From JBATTK01 sp049670505 (GTDB taxonomy: Bacteria; Bacteroidota; Bacteroidia; Flavobacteriales; Flavobacteriaceae), in assembly GCA_049670505.1 (NCBI GenBank), contig JBATTK010000103.1:1-37718 (forward strand): a stretch of 37,718 nucleotides of DNA, read 5' to 3'. The position numbers were made by a program, and so were the translations under genes. Of this stretch, positions 22,540 to 28,391 are shown one piece after another (within the stretch, counting starts at the first letter, position 1; every line of letters begins with the position of its first letter). A model generated the notes under the pieces. It did no database searches and had not been told where the DNA came from. It saw only the letters and a program-made list of their open reading frames with translations.

Positions 22540-22755
22540 ATGACTTCATTAGGGCTGTATTTGACCAAGAAATCTGTGAATAGAGCAATGGTTTCTAGGC
22601 GGACGGGAATTAGTCAGGCAAGATTGTCCCAACTGACTTCAAACAAGTCGACCAAATTACGTGCGGATGAACTCTATCTGATTGCACTTGCGATTGACAT
22701 AGACCCAGGAGAAATGTTCAAAGAAATTTTTGAGGATTTAGAATTGGAGAAATAA
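22540..22755 (+). CDS. XRE (Cro/C1) family transcriptional regulator
   Basis: The 71-residue protein is a single helix-turn-helix domain: SVNRAMVSRRTGISQARLSQ is the HTH core, followed by LTSNKSTKLRADELYLIALA and DIDPGEMFKEIF, as in many small Cro/C1 regulators. It probably represses its own promoter and that of the divergent small gene through the TAGAA-containing palindromes upstream. It could control excision or expression of element genes. Confidence 0.85.
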   Translation: MTSLGLYLTKKSVNRAMVSRRTGISQARLSQLTSNKSTKLRADELYLIALAIDIDPGEMFKEIFEDLELEK

Positions 22756-22769
22756 AACGTAGCAAATTA

Positions 22770-22901
22770 ATGAACTTAAAGATTATTGATAATGACGGTT
22801 TTTTAGCATTAGTTGACTCAGAAAAGTATCAATCTTTTGTCACAGAAGATTGGGAATTCGAACAATTGTTTTTGAATTGGATTCAAAGTAAAAACGTGTG
22901 A
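22770..22901 (+). CDS. Short, probably truncated frame, 43 aa
   Basis: The frame starts 15 bases after the XRE gene stop and encodes MNLKIIDNDGFLALVDSEKY followed by QSFVTEDWEFEQLFLNWIQ and SKNV. It looks protein-like and acidic. It stops within copy 2 of the 13-bp direct repeat, which suggests that a longer gene was cut there by the rearrangement that brought in the recombinase-end sequence. Confidence 0.4.
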   Translation: MNLKIIDNDGFLALVDSEKYQSFVTEDWEFEQLFLNWIQSKNV

Positions 22902-22911
22902 TGGATGCAGC
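22899..22911. repeat. 13-bp direct repeat, copy 2, remnant of a recombinase 3' end
   Basis: This is an exact copy of the end of the small recombinase gene (TGATGGATGCAGC). Similarity extends left as GTnAAAA and right as AAAA...GTATTT. It lies in a frame that is closed, so it is a non-coding remnant here. It cuts the short frame starting at 22770. Confidence 0.7.
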
Positions 22912-23372
22912 CGAAAATCGTATTTTTTTAGGATGGGTTTAATAATACACTCCTATCCCGATAAACACACCAAACCATTCATAAAATATCGTATGCGTTT
23001 AAGGCATAGCCCAAAAATAGCACAGGCAGCCCCATTGGTCTTTACTCCACCACAGGCCAAAAGACTTCATGCAGCATAACGCACAGGCCAAGTAAAATCC
23101 AACATAAACATATACTCTCGGCGAGAGAGATATTTTTAATACCCCGAGTTTCGCACCAGAGACATTTCTACAAGCTTTTATAAATGACTGATAAACAGTG
23201 AAATAGAATTTGTTAAAAATTACACTGGCCAACCGCTATAGGTGGACATACTTGTTTTTGAAGTTTACCGTTTATGATATAACAACAAAAGTTTGTTATT
23301 ATCATTCTTAATGTGGATATTCGATTAGTAATTATATTCTTACGTTTTGAATAATTAGAAATAGTACTGTAA
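22902..23372. other. Non-coding stretch before the cargo pair
   Basis: About 470 bases without a credible gene; the frames on the minus strand (22999-23232, 23213-23494) look random in composition. The only structure is the palindrome CTCTCGGCGAGAG near 23115-23127. From about 23160 on, base composition becomes markedly A+T-rich, matching the two genes that follow. A TACGTTTTG near 23340 is one base off the -7 promoter consensus. Confidence 0.5.
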
Positions 23373-23804
23373 ATGACATTTGACAAGATTAATAGTGCAA
23401 TACCTTGCGATTGCTTCCAAGATACATTTGAGGACCATGAATCTAAATTTGCATTAAAAATCAATAAAAGTTTTTTACGTGATGGTGATTTCAAAACCTA
23501 TTGGGAAAAAGGAAGAATTGATTATAATGATTGTGAACACGCCTGTTCTTTAATATCCAAATCCATTTCAATAGTCAAAACAGATGAGGATAAGGAAAGT
23601 ACACTACAAGTCTATAAATCCTTATTTAAAATCTCTCCAGGTTACAAACCGTATTGTGCTATACTTACTTTCAAAGAAGGTAGTGGCAAAATAAAATTGA
23701 CACCAATTGAAATTAATACTTTACATTGTGATTTTTATAAAGCTGATGACTTTACCAAGGAATTAGTTGAACTTGTTGAAGCAATACCCTTAGAAAGTGT
23801 TTGA
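23373..23804 (+). CDS. Cargo gene A: hypothetical protein, 143 aa
   Basis: I do not recognise this protein. It starts MTFDKINSAIPCDCFQDTF and alternates acidic and basic stretches, with two Cys near residues 12-14 and another two in NDCEHACSL. The C-terminal half (YKPYCAILTFKEGSGKIKL, then EINTLHCDFY) looks like an alpha/beta fold. There is no signal peptide or membrane segment. Its stop overlaps the GTG start of the next gene by 8 bases, so the two are made together. Codons are more A+T-rich than in the chromosomal genes, which points to transfer. Confidence 0.6.
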   Translation: MTFDKINSAIPCDCFQDTFEDHESKFALKINKSFLRDGDFKTYWEKGRIDYNDCEHACSLISKSISIVKTDEDKESTLQVYKSLFKISPGYKPYCAILTFKEGSGKIKLTPIEINTLHCDFYKADDFTKELVELVEAIPLESV

Positions 23805-25059
23805 TATTAAAAAGCATAAATCTTTATTGAAAGATTTCCACGTGATTGTGGAGAAAAAACGTGTGCTTTTTAATGATGGTGAAAATGATATCATCTACAC
23901 AGGTTTAAATAAGTACAATAATAGGCTTCTCTGTTTTATTATGTTTGAGGATGATGATAACAATTTTCTTAGATATACTCACATGCTTGTTTCGGAAAGG
24001 CAGTATAGCAGCTTCATCAATCAACAAACTTCATTAAGGGAAATATTAGAAACTAACGAAAGTGTTTTCCTAGTTGATTTAGACTACAACCTGAATGAGC
24101 TTGACCAAAATCTAGTTTATGTTTCAGAGATTCCACAGGAATATTTACCATTGGAAGATTCTTACTGCCCTGATTTTATTAAGGAATCTTCATTTACTTA
24201 TGCGGTAAGTTTGATTGGCGGTCTTGCGGATTCTCATAAAGCAGAAGCAAATGAACTATCCAATGTTAGTACTCATTTTTCTGATTTTTTAAAGTCATCA
24301 ACATCATTTATCCATGACTTTGATTTTGAAAACAATATCTACGTTGAAGCTTTGCAAGCTGGCAGTTTTAAAATAAATTTTAGGGTAGATATAAAAAAAC
24401 CTGCTCAATTAACCCTTACGGATGTTTCAACCGATAAGATAAACAATTTTCTCTCTAATTATTTCAGGTATTTCTTTAACAAACTTCCAAATGAAGATGA
24501 TGCTGTCTTTCAATCAGCTACTGTAGATTCAGAAGATTTTCAAATATTAGAGAAAGAATTGGAGAAAATTTACGAGGAAAAAAGTGCATTACCTCAAGGT
24601 GGGGTTGAACAAAAACTTATTGATTTAATAAATTTTTCTGCTGCAAAAATTGAAGATATCAATTACGGTGGGAATTTTGAGGAAATAAAATTTGCTCAAA
24701 GTACCGTTGATGATACAGATATCCCTTTTGGGGTTATTGATAGTTCATTTATCCCCTCTATAAAGGACAAAATATACGACGTCAGTCTATTTCAAGCAGA
24801 ACCAATTATATTTATAGATGAACAGCCAAAGGAATATGTATTTCAGGTCTATCAGTTTAACACAAATTCGGGTAAAGGTTCTGCTTATTTTACAGATGCA
24901 GAAGGCTCAGTATCGAAAATAACTGTTCACGCAAAGGGTAGAGAAGATTACAAAAACACTTCGTTCACAAAAAGCATGGATGAAGGCAAGCCTTTTACTT
25001 TTAAAGGGATTGGAGAGTATTCCGACAGCAAATTGAAAAAGATTGTTTGCGAACTATAA
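23797..25059 (+). CDS. Cargo gene B: hypothetical protein, 420 aa
   Basis: The start is a GTG at 23797 inside the end of gene A; it gives (M/V)FDIKKHKSLLKDFHVIVEK. Residues 1-125 form a beta-rich N-terminal domain (LLCFIMFEDDDNNFLRYTHML, then SLREILETNESVFLVDLDY) that recalls DUF6575-type proteins; this rests on memory of the pattern only. The middle has YVEALQAGSFKINFRVDIKK (about 181-200), and the C-terminal 80 residues are again beta-rich (YVFQVYQFNT, SKITVHAKGREDYKN). No catalytic motif, signal or membrane segment is seen. As an overlapping two-gene unit of A+T-rich composition in a small mobile element, it is a candidate host-benefit or defence module. Confidence 0.6.
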   Translation: MFDIKKHKSLLKDFHVIVEKKRVLFNDGENDIIYTGLNKYNNRLLCFIMFEDDDNNFLRYTHMLVSERQYSSFINQQTSLREILETNESVFLVDLDYNLNELDQNLVYVSEIPQEYLPLEDSYCPDFIKESSFTYAVSLIGGLADSHKAEANELSNVSTHFSDFLKSSTSFIHDFDFENNIYVEALQAGSFKINFRVDIKKPAQLTLTDVSTDKINNFLSNYFRYFFNKLPNEDDAVFQSATVDSEDFQILEKELEKIYEEKSALPQGGVEQKLIDLINFSAAKIEDINYGGNFEEIKFAQSTVDDTDIPFGVIDSSFIPSIKDKIYDVSLFQAEPIIFIDEQPKEYVFQVYQFNTNSGKGSAYFTDAEGSVSKITVHAKGREDYKNTSFTKSMDEGKPFTFKGIGEYSDSKLKKIVCEL

Positions 25060-25071
25060 AGCTTAGTTATT

Positions 25072-25302
25072 TCAATGACTTTGTTTGAGTGGAATATTAA
25101 AATCATTCCCCTTTAGAACATCCCTAATAAATCTCATGGCAGAGGCCACATGCTGTACATCCCTGATTTCAAAGGTATCCTCCTCTAAATAGAACAACAT
25201 CTCCATTCCTAAAACAAGAACCTCAGCTAGCTGTTCCGATGAGCCATAGGCCTCTTTAATCAATTCGGATAAATCGCTTGAATCATTAAAACTTTTGCAC
25301 AT
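25072..25302 (-). CDS. Hypothetical acidic small protein, 76 aa
   Basis: The sequence starts MCKSFNDSSDLSELIKEAYG and is mainly helical and acidic, with EVLVLGMEMLFYLEED and VQHVASAMRFIRDVLKG. No family is recognised. It is convergent with cargo gene B, with only 12 bases between stops. A promoter is not evident. Confidence 0.5.
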   Translation of the reverse strand: MCKSFNDSSDLSELIKEAYGSSEQLAEVLVLGMEMLFYLEEDTFEIRDVQHVASAMRFIRDVLKGNDFNIPLKQSH

Positions 25303-25411
25303 AGTCGTGAAGAATAATTATGCCAAAGTAAGGCCATTAGATACTGTGATCCTAAATTATTCTGACCCAGTTCCAGTTGAATCTGTAAATACAATGCACT
25401 ATTTTTATTAA

Positions 25412-25552
25412 ATGGGTCTTTACGAATATATGATGCTAGATGAAGCCGAGCAATGGAATGATCTATGGCAAAACGGTACTTTTCTGACCCACCGAATTGG
25501 ACCGGACAAGAAATTCAGTCTTTATGCCCTCTCCAAAACCAGGGAAAAATGA
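25412..25552 (+). CDS. Small protein, 46 aa, possibly truncated
   Basis: The frame starts ATGGGTCTTTACGAATAT and encodes MGLYEYMMLDEAEQWNDLWQ, then NGTFLTHRIGPDKKFSLYAL and a short tail SKTREK. The sequence resembles small flavobacterial proteins in which the LYALxKF strand continues with a further beta strand; here it stops early, so a frameshift or truncation is possible. It overlaps the next small frame. Confidence 0.45.
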   Translation: MGLYEYMMLDEAEQWNDLWQNGTFLTHRIGPDKKFSLYALSKTREK

Positions 25553-25700
25553 AAATCAGGACTTAATCAAGAATCAAAAGATACTTGCTGAACGCATGGA
25601 CTATATTGAAGGTGCTCTCATTGAGCAAAATGATTCATTGAAGAAAGAACTTTGGAGGGTTGGTATGGTGATTGATGTCTACGAATCCAAATCTGATTGA
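25524..25700 (+). CDS. Small helical protein, 58 aa
   Basis: Starting at the ATG at 25524 (a TTG at 25497 is less likely) the protein reads MPSPKPGKNENQDLIKNQKI, then a heptad-like helix LAERMDYIEGALIEQNDSLK and WRVGMVIDVYESKSD. It overlaps the preceding 46-codon gene in another frame, and its end overlaps by 22 bases the convergent gene at 25679. No family is recognised. Confidence 0.4.
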   Translation: MPSPKPGKNENQDLIKNQKILAERMDYIEGALIEQNDSLKKELWRVGMVIDVYESKSD

Positions 25701-26194
25701 TTTTTTTTCTTAGATTTCCTTAGCTTTTTAATGAACTTCTCACCGTTGTATTTTCTTTCAGCATCAATATACCTTTGGTGTAACATATACCAAAACGAAA
25801 ACCCGGCCAGAATCAATATAATTCCAAACCATGAAAGAAAATTAAAAAACAGTTTTTTTCTTTCGAAAGAAGCTTTTTCTAAATCTATGAGATTGTTTTC
25901 TCTATACCATTTTGAATCGAGGTGCTTAAAAGCCTCTTCTAATTTTTCTACACGAATCTGGGCTGTGCTAACATGGGAATCATTGTCCAGTACTTTTTCG
26001 ATTGACGAAAGCTCGTTTTCAAGGGAATCTTTTTGTTTCCTTAAATGATATAAAGAATCCATTCTTGGCTGTAACTCTTCGTAATAATCTTCTTCTGATT
26101 TAAACAAGTTGAATACCGAGATTGAAAATATTACAAGCCCAAAAATTGCCATGAATTTATAGAGATTGTCAGTTGGTAGTGTTGGAATGTTCAT
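25679..26194 (-). CDS. Membrane protein with two helices and a coiled coil, 171 aa
   Basis: One membrane segment lies at about 13-31 (YKFMAIFGLVIFSISVFNLF) and another at about 118-137 (FLSWFGIILILAGFSFWYML). Between them is a long coiled coil with LYHLRKQKDSLENELSSIEK. The C-terminus is very basic (EKFIKKLRKSKKKNQSD). The topology puts the coiled coil outside the membrane and a Lys-rich tail on the same side as the N-terminus. No family is recognised. It is the last gene of the leftward block at the element's right end, and its start overlaps the preceding gene by 26 bases. Confidence 0.55.
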   Translation of the reverse strand: MNIPTLPTDNLYKFMAIFGLVIFSISVFNLFKSEEDYYEELQPRMDSLYHLRKQKDSLENELSSIEKVLDNDSHVSTAQIRVEKLEEAFKHLDSKWYRENNLIDLEKASFERKKLFFNFLSWFGIILILAGFSFWYMLHQRYIDAERKYNGEKFIKKLRKSKKKNQSDLDS

Positions 26195-26444
26195 GCCTCA
26201 AATATATCCCATTTAATTTGTTTTCACAGTCACGTATAAATGATTGGGTTAATTGTGCCTCATGTTTCATTATACGCTTGGTTTGGTTGTCAACTTTTGC
26301 CAATACCTCAACACGGCACTTCACAGAATCACCCTCAAAACGGTCATAGCATTCCACGTCGATATGCCAAAAACCAAGACCTCTCCAACGGAACTTTAGC
26401 AGCTTTTCAATAAGTCTTTCTTGTCTGTACAAATTGTTTTTCAT
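26169..26444 (-). CDS. Hypothetical basic protein, 91 aa
   Basis: The ATG at 26444 gives MKNNLYRQERLIEKLLKFRW and a short beta-rich body (GLGFWHIDVECYDRFEGD, VKCRVEVLAKVDNQTKRIMK). No family is recognised. It overlaps both neighbours (38 bases with the preceding gene's end, 26 bases with the next gene's start), a compact arrangement typical of phage-like or mobile-element operons. Confidence 0.5.
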   Translation of the reverse strand: MKNNLYRQERLIEKLLKFRWRGLGFWHIDVECYDRFEGDSVKCRVEVLAKVDNQTKRIMKHEAQLTQSFIRDCENKLNGIYLRHEHSNTTN

Positions 26445-26739
26445 AACCAAGTTTTGTTCTGTACCATCCCTTTTTCATTCGGTGATACTTATAGCCGTTA
26501 CGCTCGAAGTTGCCATACTTGGCGACAAGCTTTTTGAAAATCTCCAATGTTTCAAGCTTGGATTTGTTCACGCCCTTTGTGAACCCGTTCAACTTTACGT
26601 TGTAGTTGCCCTCATCCACCCATGCATATTTACCCCCGTGATTGGTGACCATGACGTAGCCCAAATCGTGCATTATGCTTTCTTCCAACCAAACATGGAT
26701 TAGCTGGGATGACAACGGAAATTTTTCGTAAGGATTCAA
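26407..26739 (-). CDS. Hypothetical protein, about 110 aa, start uncertain
   Basis: The first usable start is a TTG at 26739 (MNPYEKFPLSSQLIHVWLEE), but the frame stays open and protein-like for about 9 more codons upstream without an ATG, so the start may be non-standard or the 5' end damaged. It contains YVMVTNHGGKYAWVDEGNYN and ends in a basic stretch KYHRMKKGWYRTKLGYEKQF. No family is recognised. It belongs to the leftward block at the element's right end. Confidence 0.45.
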   Translation of the reverse strand: MNPYEKFPLSSQLIHVWLEESIMHDLGYVMVTNHGGKYAWVDEGNYNVKLNGFTKGVNKSKLETLEIFKKLVAKYGNFERNGYKYHRMKKGWYRTKLGYEKQFVQTRKTY

Positions 26740-26789
26740 TGGAAATGGATATAATCCAAAATTATGGAATATATCCTAAAATGGCAAGA

Positions 26790-26933
26790 TTACTTTTTAA
26801 TCTCATCCATGAATGGGTCGTTCTTTTGTCCAAGTGGCATTAGGACGTGATACCACATACAATTGAAGCCGTACCGCAGCAATCTGAACCAACGTGGCAA
26901 GTCTTTGTTTTTAACTCTTTTTAGTTTAAGCAT
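26790..26933 (-). CDS. Small basic protein, 47 aa, coupled to truncated comM
   Basis: The frame starts ATGCTTAAACTAAAAAGAG and encodes MLKLKRVKNKDLPRWFRLLR, then YGFNCMWYHVLMPLGQKNDP and a short end. Its ATG lies inside the end of the truncated comM frame: the ATG is at 26933 and the comM stop at 26921-26923, an overlap of 13 bases. It would thus be translated from the comM transcript by coupling. The protein is basic at the start and amphipathic; no family is recognised. Confidence 0.5.
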   Translation of the reverse strand: MLKLKRVKNKDLPRWFRLLRYGFNCMWYHVLMPLGQKNDPFMDEIKK

Positions 26934-28387
26934 ATCCGCTTATAATCAATTTTTGTTACTTTTAAGATACGGTCATAGGCCCGTGCGGAGAGGTTAAGCC
27001 GTTCCATCGCATTTTTTAGCAAATCCTTGGAAGCATCGTCCATTTTACAGTATTCCCGAATCTGTTTGGTATTCATTTGGGCATTGTAGTGAACATGCTC
27101 CATTTCGGTAAAGCGTTGGGTCTGCAGTTCCCTGGCCGCCGTTACGCGCTTTCGGATCGCCACACTGCCCTCCCCTTTTCGCTCCTCCGAGAGTTTTTCG
27201 AAAGGAACCGGCGTTACTTCAATATGGATATCGATGCGGTCCAAGAGGGGACCGGATACTTTGCTAAGGTACCGTTGCATTTCTGCCGGGGAAGAGGTCA
27301 CCGGGGCATCGGGGTCATTGAAATAACCGCCCGGACTGGGGTTCATACTGGCCACCAGCATAAAGCTACTGGGATAGGTTACCGTAAAGCGTGCCCGGGA
27401 GATGGTCACTTCCCGATCTTCCAAGGGTTGCCGCATCACTTCCAGGACACCACGTTTAAATTCCGGCAGCTCGTCCAAGAACAATACCCCGTTATGGGAA
27501 AGGGATATTTCTCCCGGTTGCGGATAGGTACCGCCTCCTACCAAAGCTACATCTGAAATTGTATGATGTGGGCTTCTAAAAGGGCGCTGGCTCATAAGTC
27601 CCATTTGCTTTACCTTCCCCACCACACTATGGATCTTGGTAGTTTCCAAAGCCTCATGCAAGGTCATAGGGGGCAAGATAGAGGGCAACCGTTTGGCCAA
27701 CATGGTCTTGCCTGCTCCCGGCGGACCTATTAAAATGATATTATGTCCGCCAGCGGCAGCGATTTCCATACATCGCTTTATACTTTCCTGTCCTTTTACG
27801 TCCGAAAAATCGAATTCTGGAAAATCCAAGCTTTTATAAAATTCCGCACGCGTATCTATGCTGGTTTGTTCCAAAGGCGTTCCCTTGTCAAAAAAATCGA
27901 TGACCTCTTTGATACTTCCAACCCCATATACTTCCAGGTCATTTACTATAGCGGCTTCTTTAGCGTTTGCTTGTGGCAGAATAAATCCTTTGAAACCCTC
28001 TTCCTTTGCTTTAATAGCTATGGGCAAGGCTCCTTTTATGGGTTGTAGGCTTCCATCTAGGGAGAGTTCGCCCATAATGATGTACTTGTCCAAATTTTCG
28101 GATTGAATCTGTCCTGAAGCGGTCAATATGCCCAAGGCCAAGGTCAGATCATAGGCCGATCCTTCCTTCCGCATATCGGCGGGGGCCATGTTAATGGTTA
28201 TTTTTTTACCCGGAATTTTATAGCCGTTATTTTGCAGGGCCGCCGCTATACGATAATTGCTCTCCTTAATGGCATTGTCCGGAAGACCTACCAAATGATA
28301 ACCAATTCCTTTATCTACATTTACTTCTACAATGATGGTGGAGGCTTCCACCCCAAATACGGCACTCCCAAAAACTTTTGTAAGCAT
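26921..28387 (-). CDS. comM: ComM/YifB Mg-chelatase-like ATPase, C-terminus replaced by the element
   Basis: The 488-residue frame contains 477 native codons and 11 encoded by the element (TKIDYKRICLN). ComM is a hexameric AAA+ branch-migration helicase that helps integrate DNA taken up by natural transformation. The N-terminal Lon-like domain (VGLPDNAIKES) and the Walker A GPPGAGKTMLAKRLP are visible, as are PFRSPHHTISD and LFLDELPEF. The C-terminal Mg-chelatase helical domain is cut at RAYDRILKV; the missing 34 residues are at 15280-15390. Function may be lost or altered. It follows the penicillin-acylase-like gene after 4 bases and is probably in its operon. Confidence 0.95.
   Translation of the reverse strand: MLTKVFGSAVFGVEASTIIVEVNVDKGIGYHLVGLPDNAIKESNYRIAAALQNNGYKIPGKKITINMAPADMRKEGSAYDLTLALGILTASGQIQSENLDKYIIMGELSLDGSLQPIKGALPIAIKAKEEGFKGFILPQANAKEAAIVNDLEVYGVGSIKEVIDFFDKGTPLEQTSIDTRAEFYKSLDFPEFDFSDVKGQESIKRCMEIAAAGGHNIILIGPPGAGKTMLAKRLPSILPPMTLHEALETTKIHSVVGKVKQMGLMSQRPFRSPHHTISDVALVGGGTYPQPGEISLSHNGVLFLDELPEFKRGVLEVMRQPLEDREVTISRARFTVTYPSSFMLVASMNPSPGGYFNDPDAPVTSSPAEMQRYLSKVSGPLLDRIDIHIEVTPVPFEKLSEERKGEGSVAIRKRVTAARELQTQRFTEMEHVHYNAQMNTKQIREYCKMDDASKDLLKNAMERLNLSARAYDRILKVTKIDYKRICLN
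26957..26962. repeat. Right attachment core (attR) of the comM element
   Basis: TACTTT here is the second copy of the core at 15385-15390. To the right is intact comM sequence; to the left the frame continues into element sequence. GCTTATAAT at 26938-26946 is the inverted partner of ATTATAAGC at 15405-15413. Confidence 0.8.
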
Positions 28388-28391
28388 TTAT

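Larger units (their letters stand above)
15391..26956. mobile_element. 11.6-kb serine-integrase integrative element inserted in comM
   Basis: The element separates the last 34 codons of comM from the first 477, in the same orientation and frame, with a 6-bp core repeated at each end. The first gene at its left end is a large serine integrase reading inward. It carries a replication-like block (a winged-helix protein, small proteins, and a protein with family A polymerase motifs), a small resolvase, an XRE regulator, a two-gene cargo pair and a right-end block of small genes. No relaxase, coupling protein, type IV secretion, capsid or terminase gene is visible, so it is not a self-transmissible ICE or a complete phage. 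It may be a mobilisable element, a satellite, or an integrating plasmid-like replicon. Rejoining the core copies of the two element ends gives an attP with 9-bp inverted arms around it (right-end GCTTATAAT, left-end ATTATAAGC). Confidence 0.92.

Noticed and set aside
23213..23494. A 93-codon minus-strand frame before cargo gene A
   Set aside because: It overlaps the start of the better supported plus-strand gene at 23373 and has no recognisable features.
15391..26956. Conjugative element (ICE) or prophage
   Set aside because: No relaxase, coupling ATPase, type IV secretion, capsid, portal, terminase or tail gene is present among the frames.
15385..26962. Tn7/AbaR-type insertion in comM
   Set aside because: No TnsABC-like or DDE transposase genes and no 5-bp target duplication typical of those; a serine integrase with a short core explains the junctions better.
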